From contig CATNEN010000038.1 in the NCBI GenBank assembly GCA_950097015.1, positions 21,347,001-21,411,000 of the forward strand: 64,000 nucleotides of DNA. Direction: 5' to 3'. The DNA is from Macrostomum hystrix. Its lineage: Eukaryota > Platyhelminthes > Macrostomidae. This document shows positions 1-11,317 of the stretch, piece after piece; position 1 is the first letter of the stretch, and every line of letters begins with the position of its first letter. The notes beneath the pieces are model-generated. The model searched no databases and had not been told where the DNA came from. It saw only the letters and a program-made list of their open reading frames with translations. A program made the translations under genes and the position numbers.

Positions 1-3000
1 TGAAGGGCTGATCAAATTCAATCAGCATTGGCGCCATTCGAGCACTGATCACTGCGGCACTGGCAGCAGAGCCTTCAGCGCCAAACTCGTCCCACTCTAG
101 CGCGGCCTGGTGAGCGAAGCTGCTGATCCACAGTTCACCGGAGGTCTGAGCGATGCCACTCAGGTCAGCCAGACCTGGGACAAACAGGTCCGTGATGTTT
201 AGCATTGGCAGATAGTCAGATAGCTCCACTTTACCTGCCAGTTTCACCTGAAATAATTGCATTCGATTTAGGGAATTATAGCCCAGTATGGTGACTGTAG
301 CCAAGTAAGGGAATTGTAGCCTAGTAAGGTGACTGTAGCCAAGTAAGGGAATTGTAGCCCAGTAAGGTGACTGTAGCCAAGTAAGGGAATTGTAGCCTAG
401 TATGGTGACTGTAGCCAAGTAAGGGAATTGTAGCCTAGTAAGGTGACTGTAGCCAAGTAAGGGAATTGTAGCCTAGTAAGGTGACTGTAGCCAAGTAAGG
501 GAATTGTAGCCTAGTAAGGTGACTGTAGCCAAGTAAGGGAATTGTAGCCTAGTAAGGTGACTGTAGCCAAGTAAGGGAATTGTAGCCTAGTAAGGTGACT
601 GTAGCCAAGTAAGGGAATTGTAGCCTAGTAAGGTGACTGTAGCCAAGTAAGGGAATTGTAGCCTAGTAAGGTGACTGTAGCCAAGTAAGGGAATTGTAGC
701 CCAGTAAGGTGACTGTAGCCAAGTAAGGGAATTGTAGCCCAGTAAGGTGACTGTAGCCAAGTAAGGGAATTGTAGCCTAGTAAGGTGACTGTAGCCAAGT
801 AAGGGAATTGTAGCCTAGTAAGGTGACTGTAGCCAAGTAAGGGAATTGTAGACTAGTAAGGTGACTGTAGCCAAGTAAGGGAATTGTAGCCTAGTAAGGT
901 GACTGTAGCCAAGTAAGGGAATTGTAGCCCAGTATGGTGACTGTAGCCAAGTAAGGGAATTGTAGCCCAGTATGGTGACTGTAGCCAAGTAAGGGAATTG
1001 TAGCCTAGTAAGGTGACTGTAGCCAAGTAAGGGAATTGTAGCCTAGTAAGGTGACTGTAGCCAAGTAAGGGAATTGTAGACTAGTAAGGTGACTGTAGCC
1101 AAGTAAGGGAATTGTAGCCTAGTAAGGTGACTGTAGCCAAGTAAGGGAATTGTAGCCCAGTATGGTGACTGTAGCCAAGTAAGGGAATTGTAGCCCAGTA
1201 TGGTGACTGTAGCCAAGTAAGGGAATTGTAGCCTAGTAAGGTGACTGTAGCCAAGTAAGGGAATTGTAGCCTAGTAAGGTGACTGTAGCCAAGTAAGGAA
1301 ATTGTATCCTAGTAAGGTGACTGTAGCCAAGTAAGGGAATTGTAGCCTAGTAGACTGTAGCCAAGTAAGGGAATTGTATCCTAGTAAAGGGTCTTAGCCT
1401 AGTAAGGGGTTGTAGCCCACTAAGGGGTTATAGCCTAGTAAGGGGTTGTAGCCTAGTAAGGTGTTGTAGCCTAGTAAAGGGTTGTAGCCCAGAAAGGGGT
1501 TGTAGCCCAGTAATGGGTTGTAGCCCAGAAAGGGGTTATAGCCTAGTAAGGGGTTATAGCCTAGTAAGGGGTTGTAGCCTAGTAAGGGGTTGTAGTCTAG
1601 TAAGGGGTTGTAGTCTAGTAAGGGGTTTGTAGTCTAGTAAAGGGTTGTAGTCTAGTAAGGGTTGTAGCCTAGTAAGGGTTTGTAGCCTAGTAAGGGGTTG
1701 TAGCCTAGTAGGGGGTTGTAGCCTAGTAAGGGGTTGTAGCCTAGTAAGGGGTTTGTAGCCTAGTAAGGTGGTTGTAGTCTAGTAAGGTGGTTGTAGCCTA
1801 GTAAGGTGGTTGTAGCCTAGTAAGGTGGTTGTAGTCTAGTAAGGGGTTATAGCCTAGTAAGGGGTTGTAGCCTAGTAAGGGGTTGTAGTCTAGTAAGGGG
1901 TTGTAGTCTAGTAAGGGGTTTGTAGTCTAGTAAAGGGTTGTAGTCTAGTAAGGGGTTGTAGCCTAGTAAGGGTTTGTAGCCTAGTAAGGGGTTGTAGCCT
2001 AGTAGGGGGTTGTAGCCTAGTAAGGGGTTGTAGCCTAGTAAGGGGTTTGCAGTCTAGTAAATGGTTGTAGTCAAGTAAGGGAATTGTAGCCTAGTAAGGT
2101 GACTGTAGCCAAGTAAGGGAATTGTAGCCTAGTAAGGTGGTTGTAGCCTAGTAAGGGGTTTGTAGTCTAGTAAGGTGGTTGTAGCCTAGTAAGGTGGTTG
2201 TAGCCTAGTAAGGGGGTTGTGCCTTGAAGGTTGGCCCTCGTGGGTGTAAATTGCTCAACAAGCCCCCAAGCCTTCTCAGCACGGCTCACAAAAGTTTGCT
2301 AAAAGTTTCTATTCTAATTTAACGCACCTTGGGCAGGCTGACATACGCTTTGATCTCTTTGCCCGGGTTGTTGACAAGCTGGTTCCAGTCCGCCTCGGAC
2401 ATGCCAGCCAGCAGAGCGTCCAGGCCGTGTCTCTCCTCTGGAATCACCGCCAGCATCGACATCCGCTGGGAGCCGGTGTCGTTGAAGTCGAAGCGCACAC
2501 CGATGAGCAGATCCGGGATGGAGACGATGCGGAAGCGCTGCGCTTCGCTGCGCATCATCGGCACGGAGATAGGAGCTGCCGAGGCGCTCAACTCGAAGCG
2601 GCCGTCCATTGTGGACTTCGGATCGAAGGGCACAGCCCATTTGGCTGCGAGAATTTTCATCATAAAAAATGAAAATTGGTGTGCTGCTTTAAAACATATT
2701 TTAAGCACAGCTTGCCAGCTAAAACAGGTAGACACACGAGCTGCAACTAAAAATAGAGAATTTATCCAGCATTCTAATAATGCGGAAGTTGTCTGTGTTT
2801 TTCTCCTAGCAGTGCATCAGAATTTCCCATCTGTAAAGTGCATTTTCAGGACAAGATAGGTTAAAACTATTGTGCCCGTCCGCAGTCCATGGACTGGACA
2901 GCTGTACACAAGCTTTGCGCCGCACAAAAGCTGCAGCTGTGCCACTGCCCACTGGCTGTACATGTGGCTGACTGACTGACCTTTAAAGTACAGAGCGTTG

Positions 3001-4353
3001 GCCAGAACCAGGCGAGTGAGGCTGCTGATGGAGCCCTGCAGCAGCAGGTCCGTGATCTTGTTCCGGGTAGCCGCGGCAATCCACTCGTTGATGCGAACGC
3101 GCTCAGCTTCGGGATCGGCGCTGAAGTTGGCCTGCGGGATGGCGATGAATCGATCGTTAATGGACCGGAATAGAGTCAGGGCATACTAACGACTTGAAGG
3201 TCGGGGATTCGATTCGCGACTGCTCTGGATCAATCTGAGTCCTTTAGCAAGACACTAAACTCTGGATTGCTTCAGTAAACTCAGCTGTTAAATGGCTACC
3301 AGCATTGTCTGGGGTAACTGAGGGTGTGGCGTTTCTTCCAGTCCATGGACTGAACAGTCGTCAGAGCAGTCTTCAGATGCGCAGCGCAATAGCTGCGGCC
3401 ATTTCGCTGCACATCTGACCCAATTTGGGAATTTGTAATCAATTATCAATAGGAATTATTATAACTAAAGTATGAGCCCAAGGACTTTGATTAGAGGGAA
3501 AAAATTCTTACAATTCAACAACTGCTTCAGTGACAAAGCAATCAATGCGAGATCTCACCATGAGCACAGTCGCGTTGAAGCGGTCCCTCAGCGCAGCCAG
3601 GAAGGCCGGCCGCACCTCCAGCCCGGCATCAATGAAGGCCCGGTTGGCGGACAGGAGGCCGGACTGCAGGCGCTCCCTGCCGCCATCGCCAGCCGGAGCA
3701 GCGGCGGCCAGCATCCTGCCCAGCGCCGACTCCAGCTGGTTGAGCACTGCCGGACTCAGCGGCGGCTGGCCAGAGTCGCGAATCAAGTGCATGGCGGACA
3801 GCATCTGCTGCAGAGTGTCCTTCTGGGCGCCCGGCAGGACCATGCTCAGCGCGGCGAAGATCGAGAGAGGCGAGAACAGGATGTTCTTGCCTGCAAGATG
3901 GTGAGTGGTTTGCTTGCAGTGCAATGTTTCATGGCTGTCAGCCTACTTTAAACTGTTCCAATCTGCGCCTAAAGCTTGATTGGCTAAGGAGACGGGAAAA
4001 AATCACGAGACTTTCTAAAATTAGAAACTGACGTCAGAGAAACGTTTGTTGCTAAAAATAGCAGCTGACGCATATGGGAGAATCCTAGGAAATGCAGACT
4101 TGTAGCGAACGATACGAAATTGTTTCTACTTTTAGAAATAGCTCCTAGGAAATTCTCTATGAAGGACCCCAAATTTAAACGATGGTGTCTCTGAACAGAA
4201 CTAAAGCTGAATCTCACCTGAATCGGCCTGAGCTAAGGCACCGAATAGGCTCAGTGCGAAAGCGTTGTGCGCCAGAAAGGGCTGAACCAGAGTTGGTGGT
4301 CTTAACGCTCCTAAACTCACGTTTGCTGTTTCTACATTTCCAATCAGCTCCAT
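1..4353 (-). CDS. Serpin A, intracellular-type serine protease inhibitor (3' end cut by window edge)
   Basis: A serpin in five exons on the minus strand: 4218-4353, 3559-3890, 2981-3131, 2328-2644 and 1-247 (truncated). Intron phases are 1, 0, 1, 0, the same as in serpins B and C, and exons 2-4 have the same lengths as in B (332, 151, 317 nt). The start is the ATG at 4351-4353, which opens a 45-codon exon ending in a GTGAG donor. The N-terminus lacks a signal peptide, as in clade-B-like cytoplasmic serpins. Visible family marks are FSPLSI, NALYFK followed by AKW, and the hinge EFGAEGSAAS in the last exon. Counting 17 residues from the hinge Glu places P1 at Arg with Met at P1'. This suggests inhibition of trypsin-like proteases, which is an inference from the family rule. 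Intron 4 is nearly all minisatellite. Confidence 0.88.
286..2222. repeat. Minisatellite filling serpin A intron 4
   Basis: From 286 to about 1380 the unit is 38 bp, made of two diverged 19-bp halves (GTAGCCAAGTAAGG and GTAGCCTAGTAAGG types). From about 1381 to 2222 it is a simpler unit of about 18 bp built on GTTGTAGCCTAGT. The array ends about 105 bp from the exon at 2328. The core GTTGTAGCCTAGT is also the 5' head of the tRNA-derived SINE at 27885. Confidence 0.95.
2876..2975 (+). repeat. SINE-1 3' fragment in serpin A intron 3
   Basis: This stretch carries the AGTCCATGGACTG palindrome and the following GC-rich segment seen in the 3' part of the SINE-1 copies at 3182, 7140 and 22725. The tRNA head is absent. 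Boundaries are approximate. Confidence 0.5.
3182..3435 (+). repeat. tRNA-derived SINE-1 copy in serpin A intron 2 (antisense to the gene)
   Basis: The B-box region (GGATTCGATTC type) is followed by the conserved central block CTTTAGCAAGACACT, then TGCTTCAGT, CAGCTGTTAAATGG and the AGTCCATGGACTG palindrome. The tRNA head is truncated. It ends about 50 bp from exon 3, in the same relative position as the copy in serpin B. Confidence 0.8.
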
Positions 4354-4738
4354 TGCTTGATTGCTTTCTTAAAATTATTATTTCTCTTTCTTAGTGAAAT
4401 ATTATAGAAGCTTAAATTTTTCGTCGGCTCATCAAAGCTTTCACGATTTGTGCACCAACTTATATAGCCAATCTACTATACCAGGTCGCAATTATGTTTC
4501 TACAAATCCTGGTCTGCACATGCGAAGCACAATGCTCTGCTAAAGTCACCACTTCGTAGTCGATTAAATAAATATTGACAAACAACATGCACCTCATTTG
4601 ATTTATAATTAGTGCTGGCAAAACTGACGAAAGCACGTTGATGATACATAATAGTATTCTTACTAAGTTGCATGTTGAAAGAATCGATTAACATGTTGAC
4701 TTCAACTCGATATGCCAATCAAAAAGCTGGGGTCACAA

Positions 4739-5080
4739 CCAGAATATCAGCAGGAATCGCAGCAAGAGTCAGAGATAGAATCGCAGCTAGAAGCATAACT
4801 TGAAATGAAGCAGAAATCATAGCTAGAACCGCAGCTAGAATCGCAGCTAGAATCGCAGCTAGAATCGCAGGTATAAGCATAACTTCAATTGCAGCAGCAA
4901 TCAAAGCTAGAATCGCAACTAAGAGCATAACTTGAATTGCAGCAGCAATCATAGCTAGAATCGCAGCTAGAATCGCAGCTAGAATCGCAGCTAGAATCGC
5001 AGCTAGAATCGCAGCTAGAATCGCAGCTAGAATCGCAGGTAGAATCGCAGGTAGAATCGCAGGTAGAATCGGAGAAAGAG
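4739..5080. repeat. 12-bp minisatellite between divergent serpins A and B
   Basis: The array has a unit AGCTAGAATCGC with degenerate flanks. In serpin A orientation it reads GCGATTCTAGCT and lies 0.4-0.7 kb upstream of the serpin A ATG. A related array (24-bp unit with GCTGCGATTCTAGCTG variants) lies in the same orientation upstream of serpin C. Confidence 0.9.
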
Positions 5081-5095
5081 TCTAAATGTAATGCC

Positions 5096-5600
5096 TAACA
5101 GTTGCCAAAGTATGAGACACACGAAAAAGTGTCATGTTTTATTCAAATAATTTTTCTAATATATTTCAAATTTCAAATATTTCAAATATCTACAATATTC
5201 TTTTATCTGTATCTCCAAAAAGTATTCTACCTAAAATCTTCCTTTCTATCTGATGAAACAACTTCTATTATTATGATACAAAGCATCGGCATCGTCGACT
5301 TACTCAACGGTTCTCGGATCAACGATTAAGCTCTGGGTGTCTGGTGGTGAAAACTACAAACAGTCATGATTGTTCTGCACACAAAATATTATCAAATAAC
5401 TTTATTCAGCTGTACGTTTTGATATTGCATTGATTGTTAATTATTACATTATTGAACCAATATTCATTTGCCACAGAGGTTTATACAGAGAAATGTTAGT
5501 TGTCCTTGTCACCAGGGTCTTCGACAAGAATCTCGACGATGCTGACATCGGACGGCATTGAAAGTCAGTTCATCGCAGAGGGTGTAAAATGTTGATCCGA
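5096..5600 (+). repeat. Dispersed repeat R3, copy 1
   Basis: This unit of about 500 bp recurs at 8982-9480. Shared landmarks in order are CTATCTGATGAAACAAC, ATCGGCATCGTC, a CAACGGTTCTC block, GGGTGTCTGG, ATTGAACCAATAT, AGTTGTCCTTGTCAC and CGACAAGAAT. No coding capacity was seen. It ends shortly before the serpin B 5' region. Confidence 0.65.
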
Positions 5601-6073
5601 GTGGTTTACTTTCAACTCGGTCATTACCCATCGTTCAAATGCCCCCTATCGAACTGATCAATGCAGTTGGATTTTTACACGGCCCTCTAACTCAAGATTC
5701 TTCTATTTAAAATAGTTTAATTTTGAGCAGATGCAAATTGATCAGCAGAAAAACAAAACATTCTCACAATTCTTCTAGATCGTGCAAATGGTTAGTGTGT
5801 GAAGGCCAGCGTGCCTTACCTCCACTTCCAATGCCAACAGCCCACCCGCAAATATCAATTGATGCACGTCAAGAGGCGTCAACTAATTTTACCAACTCGA
5901 TTATGTAACTAATGAGTAGGAAGTACGGGAGCACGTTGCTATGCTTTCTTCTATTTATTGGCAAAAGTTGTCTATCTGTCCGCAACCACTTCAGAGCTAA
6001 TCTGCGCATTCAGGAGTAAGTCAAGCCAAGATCAACCTTCGGTTTCAGCTAACGAATAGTTTGGCTTCAGCTA

Positions 6074-8770
6074 ATGGCGCAAGTGGCAGCTCTAGTTAGT
6101 CACTGGCCGAGTACAGTAGATCCATTCTCAGCTCACAGCACCTTCGCACTAGGTCTCTATGGAGCATTTGCCCAGGCCAACGCAGGTGAGTCTCAAGATC
6201 CGTGAGATCTTATAGATCCGCCACTAAATGGGGAGAATTGGGCTTGAGAGAAGTCGACTCTCGCTAATAGTCTATTAGCTCTAATCCTTTTCTACGATAG
6301 ATTCCTCGGCGCTATTTCTAAAAATAGAAAAAAATTGCATCGTTCGCTACAAGTCTGCATTTCCTAGGATTCTCCCATATGCGTCAGCTGCTATTTTTGG
6401 CAACATACGTTTCTCTGACGTCAGTTTCTAATTTTAGAAAGTCACGTGGTTTTTTCCACGTGGTCTCCCTTAGCCAATCAAGCTTTAGGTGCTGATTGGA
6501 ACGGTTTAAAGTAGGCTGACAGCCATGAAACATTGCACTGCCACCAAACCACTCACCATCTTGCAGGCAAGAACATCCTGTTCTCGCCTCTCTCGATCTT
6601 CGCCGCGCTGAGCATGGTCCTGCCGGGCGCCCAGAAGGAGACTCTGCAACAGCTGCTGTCCGCCATGCGCCTGATTCGTGACTCTGGCCAGCCGCCGCTG
6701 AGTCCGGCAGTGCTCAACCAGCTGGAGTCGGCGCTGGGCAGGATGCTGGCCGCCGCTGCTCCGGCTGGCGACGGCGGCGGGGAGCGCCTGCAGTCCGGCC
6801 TCCTGTCCGCCAACCGGGCCTTCATTGACGCCGGGCTGGAGGTGCGGCCGGCCTTCCTGGCTGCGCTGAGGGACCGCTTCAACGCAACTGTGCTCAAGGT
6901 AAGATTTCGCATTGATTGCTTTTGTTTATCTGACCAATTTTTTTACACCTGTATGTGTGTGATTGTGAGTCATAACTATGCCACAAGTTTCTACCTTTGC
7001 TAATTGAACCTTGACATTGTTAGACTAGAGCAATGGCTAAAAAGTGCCTTGATTAACGACGACTCAAAAAGTTTTACCCAAAGGCTGCAATTCTAACTGC
7101 AGATAAAATGATTCACACTGACAATTTATCACACCTACCCCATTCGGGCCATGTATGTAGCCAGCAGCCGCAGCTATCGTGCGGCGCATCTGAAGGCTGC
7201 CAGTGGCTGTTCAGTCCATGGACTGGGGGGACGCCACAACCCACCCTCGATTAACCCAGCAAAAATGCTGGCACACATTTAACAGCTGAGTGAACTGAAG
7301 CAATACAGAGTTTATTGTCTTGCCAAAGGACACAAATTGTTCCAGTGGAGTCAGGAATCGAACCCTAGACCTTCAAGTCGTGAGTCCGACGCTCTAACCA
7401 CTAGGCTACAAACCCCCAGACTTATAGTTTTAAGAGTCCAAAGCTTTAACCATGAAGCTACAATGTGGGTTGCATGATTCACGAAAATCGGCAGGCCGAC
7501 TTCCAATATTCCGCCGATTCGGAGCGTACGCGAATCAACAAGTGGATAGCAATGGTCACCAGGGACAAGATACCCGAACTGTTTCCAGAGGACTCCATCA
7601 CCAGTAGTACTCGCTTGGTGCTGGCAAACGCTCTGTACTTCAATGGTGAGCACACTCACAATCTTGGACTGAATAATAATCTATTATAATCTAATTATTA
7701 GTAAGATCATTACAAAAGTGCTTGAATAACCGTTTTCCCACCAGCTAAGTGGACGCTGCCCTTCAATCCGAGTGACACGAGCGACGCACCCTTTGAGCTG
7801 AGCGCCTCGACTAGCGCCTCGGTTGTCGTGCCGATGATGCAAAGAGAAGACTACTTCCAGATTGTCAACTTCGACAATGTGCTCACCGGCGTGCGCTTCG
7901 AATTCAACGACACCGGCTCCCAGCGGATGTCGATGCTGGCGGTGCTGCCAGAGCAGAGGCATGGTCTTGACGCCCTGCTGGCCGGCATGTCCGAGGCCGA
8001 CTGGCAGCGGCTGGTGGATAAGCCCGGCGAGAATATGCGCGCTCGTGTCAGCCTGCCGAAGGTGAGCACTGGCTTTGCGCGTCTGTGTTTAAGAAAAATA
8101 TGCTCGGGCGTCGGTTGAGCATTTATAGGACATAGTTGAGAACTAGAGGGCAATCGGAAGAGTTTACAGTTGCTCAGACACAGTCACAGTTTTCAGAACA
8201 TTGTCGAGAGTTTTCAGGAGATTGTCGAGAGTTTGTAGGACATTGCGAAGAGTTGGTAGGACATTGTCGAGAGTTGGTAGGGCACAGACATTTTCGAGAG
8301 GGTTGAAGAGTTGTAGAGAGTTGGTCGGACGTTTCGGGAGTGGGTTGGGGATTGTTGTTGAGTTTTTGTTATTCTGTCGATCTACAAAAAGCGGCCTCTC
8401 AAATGCTGGCGTTCTCACGCGTTTTCAGTTGAAATTTTCTTCTGCGACGGACCTCTCAAACGCTGACTACCTTCCGAAGCTGGGAGTTCGCGATTTGTTT
8501 TTCCACATCGCCGACCTCAGCGGCATCGCCCTGAAACCTGGGGAACTGTTCGTCAGTGGCATCTTCCACAAAGCTGTGCTGCAGTGGGACGAGTTTGGCG
8601 CTGAAGGAGCTGCAGCCACCAGCGTGGCGGTAGGCTTTACTTCAGAGTCGCCAAGCATTGTATTTAACCAGCCCTTCCTAGTCATTGTGGCGCGAGAAGT
8701 CGCCGATAGTGACGGAAAAAGGCGCCAGGTGCCGATCTTTGTCGGTCGAGTGTCCGACCCCAGGGTCTAA
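6074..8770 (+). CDS. Serpin B, intracellular-type serine protease inhibitor, complete
   Basis: A complete five-exon serpin: 6074-6185, 6567-6898, 7495-7645, 7745-8061, 8429-8770. The lengths sum to 418 codons including TAA, giving 417 aa, normal for a serpin. All junctions are GT-AG and in phase. The protein has the FSPLSI segment, the NALYF-NAKW strand, the hinge EFGAEGAAAT (small residues at P12-P9, compatible with loop insertion and so with inhibition) and the distal FNQPFLVIV motif. There is no signal peptide. The 17-residue rule places P1 at Thr with Phe at P2 and Ser at P1', unlike the Arg of serpin A. The gene is divergent from serpin A. Its exon 2 is about 95% identical in protein to A, while exons 3 and 5 are much less alike. 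An AATAAA lies 140 nt past the stop. Confidence 0.93.
7140..7419 (-). repeat. tRNA-derived SINE-1 copy in serpin B intron 2 (antisense to the gene)
   Basis: Read on the minus strand it starts GTTTGTAGCCTAGTGGTTAG (A box), then has a B box, ACAAATTTGTG-type spacer, the CTTTGGCAAGACA block, CAGCTGTTAAATG, and the AGTCCATGGACTG palindrome. It lies about 75 bp before exon 3. Confidence 0.82.
8193..8335. repeat. Minisatellite in serpin B intron 4
   Basis: About seven degenerate copies of a unit of about 24 bp, TTGTCGAGAGTT plus TTCAG or GGTAG. Some units contain GTTTTCAG, which resembles the real acceptor GTTTTCAG at 8421-8428. Confidence 0.75.
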
Positions 8771-8909
8771 GGCTGTCAGCCGGAGGGTCAAGTTGCTTCA
8801 TGAGCTGAGTGGTGATTTCCACCTTGACATTTTCTAACCTGAATTTAAAATTGAATTGACATTGGATTTACAATAAGCCATTCAACAGTATTGGTTTGTG
8901 TTTTACGTC

Positions 8910-8915
8910 AATAAA
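8910..8915 (+). promoter_or_regulatory. Poly(A) signal AATAAA of serpin B
   Basis: A canonical AATAAA lies 140 nt after the serpin B stop codon, followed by T/G-rich sequence. It is the first such hexamer after the gene. Confidence 0.6.
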
Positions 8916-8981
8916 GGTTTTCATATTTCGTATTTGAAATTATCGCTTCAAAATATAAAATGGAGAGAGAATGGTGAATGT

Positions 8982-9480
8982 TAAACAGTAGAAAGACAAA
9001 GGAGCTACATTTTATCAAATGCTTGCAATTTACATTTCTTTCTTTGACTCCCGATTTTTAACCAATCGCCATGGAAATCCAGAACTTTGTCTAAAATGTT
9101 CCGCTCTATCCGATGAAACAACATCCAGAATTACAAAACATCGGCATCGTCCGACATATTCAAGGATTCTCGTCGGGGTGTCTGGGGGGCAAAAGCCACT
9201 AATCTAGATATAATTTGCTGCTCTTAAAATTTGAGCATTTAACCATATCGGCTATTATCGTTGGTTATAATTTTTATTATTCTATTATCGAACCAATATG
9301 GTTTCGCTATAGAGTTTTATGCAGCAACTAGCAACTAGCAACTAGCAACTAGCAACTAGCGGTGCTAGTTGTCCTTGTCACGAGCGTCTCCGACAAGAAT
9401 ATCTTGACGATTCTGACGTCGGACGGCTTTGAAATTCATCGTAATGCGGTGGAAAATTAAAATGCGAGTATAGACACTTT
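8982..9480 (+). repeat. Dispersed repeat R3, copy 2
   Basis: Homologous to 5096-5600 over most of its length (CTATCCGATGAAACAAC, ACATCGGCATCGTC, GGGGTGTCTGG, ATCGAACCAATATG, AGTTGTCCTTGTCAC). It contains a short AGCAACT microsatellite at about 9326-9361. It lies just 3' of serpin B. Confidence 0.65.
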
Positions 9481-10087
9481 ATATCTATGGTATAAACTTA
9501 AGGGCTTATGACTAGCCATATGCGTGCTGAAATGCAAGTGTCTATGGTAAAAGCACTTTGAATTTACATGGGCACTCCGTGCAGGAATGTCAATCGTGCA
9601 AGAATGTGATGTGCAATGTTTCTCTATTTAGCATAACAGCCATAGACTACAAGCATGAACAGAAACCACCAATTCGTATATATTTAACATACGAAACTAT
9701 TAATTTAGGATAAGCATAAACATAGAGCTAAACATAAACAAAAGTTTATAAACAAAAATGCTAAAAAATGTGAAAAAATTATTAAACAATAAATTTCATC
9801 AAACAAATTGAAAAGAATTTGATAAGCTCAAGAGTTCTTTTAATTACCTTGACAGAAAATGAGACACTATCTCACTCAAACACAAATTCGACAAAGTCGC
9901 CATGTGCCCGAATCTTCGAACTCTCGGTCTCGCGGCCAACATACTCCGACGTGACACAGTTGGCTCGTGCAGAAACCGACACCGATACATTGAAGCTGTC
10001 TGACGCCGTTGCGACCTCGGATTGCCCTTTGATACCAGGGCTCAGAGCTGTTGTCAAGTGGCCACTCATTTTTGTGATTTCCGAGTC

Positions 10088-10690
10088 TCACTTTCTACCG
10101 CGGCGGATGTAGCGCTGCACTGACGCGACATTCTTGTGGCCGGTGACTTTTGCGATACTCTCCAGGCTGAAGCCACCTTAGTGAAGCTCCGTCACCACAG
10201 TTGCACGAATACTGTAAGGCGTGTAAACCTTTGAAAACCCCGCGTTGCTTGAGATAGTCTTCAACATTGGTCCAAGCGTGTTGACACCCAGAGGAGTCTT
10301 GTAGTACCAAACGCCGTCCGCAGCTACGGCCATCTTTGGTCGTAGGAAGAAGTCACGCCCATTCCATCCTGGTATTGCCTGCACCTTGTCTCGATACAGC
10401 CTGAAGGCCTCCACCGGGCAGTTGGCAGCCCCAGGCTTGGAAACCATTTCGGCTTCCTTGTTGTCATCGCACTTCCGCAGATCGGTGGAGCCCTGGACGT
10501 TCTTACTGGCACCTTGTTGGAAGCAAATTGAGATACGACCGTTGGCCAGCTCTCTCAGAGAACGTCTCGAAATCAAATCTCTCAGCCATTCTCGGCCACG
10601 GTTGCCAAAATAGTAAATGGCGTTAAAATAGACATCCTCCATCAGCCTGCGCGGGTCCTGTCGATTGAAATACCGCGCTTTTGAAACTTT
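10088..10690 (-). pseudogene. Crypton-like tyrosine recombinase (DUF3504 type), degenerate
   Basis: The minus frame starting near 10690 encodes a domain like the C-terminal recombinase domain of Crypton elements and the related KIAA1958/QRICH1/ZMYM proteins. Features are a YYFGNRGREWLRDL helix, the segment SIRATVVTELH, then SLESIAKVTGHKN and VASVQRY, which supply the catalytic Arg, His and Tyr. An in-frame TAA at 10178-10180 interrupts the frame between the Arg and His motifs, and the frame ends at TGA 10088-10090. The usual His of the HxxR motif is Tyr here. Upstream the frame is closed by TGA, so the N-terminal half is missing or frameshifted. I infer a dead transposon copy. A 15-bp direct repeat (9593-9607 and 10899-10913) brackets it. 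Confidence 0.75.
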
Positions 10691-11317
10691 TCCAGGTCTT
10701 CACTTTCAATCGCTCAGATCGCTCTCTCTTTCAAGATTGCCTTCAATTGCCTCAACGCTAACAGCTTCCGTCGACAGACCTTCGACCTCAACGAATCGCA
10801 GATCGATCATAGGTGGCAACAGATTTGGATTAACAATTGAAGAGACTATAAAAACTGACGACACAAAGCCCGTCTGATAAGATATATCTTTTCTTTCCAT
10901 CGTGCAAGAATGTTCAGACTAGCTCGCGCATATTTTGTCTATGGTTCAAGTCTAACTGTGGTGGAATCAAATAAGAATGGGAATCAAGCAACTTGACTTA
11001 GTGCGTCTATATGGCAAAAACACATTCGCTAGATTCCTCCAACAAATATGAAGACGCAATTGTCTTCAATTACTAAGTTTTACCATAGACATGCCGTTAA
11101 AGAAATATAGGATATTTTATAGGATCTTAAAATAGTTAGCTGTTTATACTAACCCTCGTTTTGGTAAGCTACTCATCGTTGAAATTAGTTTGTGAAGCAT
11201 GTGCCATAGACCTGAAGTTTCTAAAAGTACCAATTGATACTAATCACATCGCATGGAAGTCATTTATGCGTAGTCAATTACTTAGAGCCTTAGGTAAAGT
11301 CAAGGCTACAACATAAT

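Noticed and set aside
286-2222. CRISPR-like array with 19-38 bp periodicity
   Set aside because: There are no unique spacers, the units are head-to-tail, and the setting is a eukaryotic intron. The same applies to all other arrays here.
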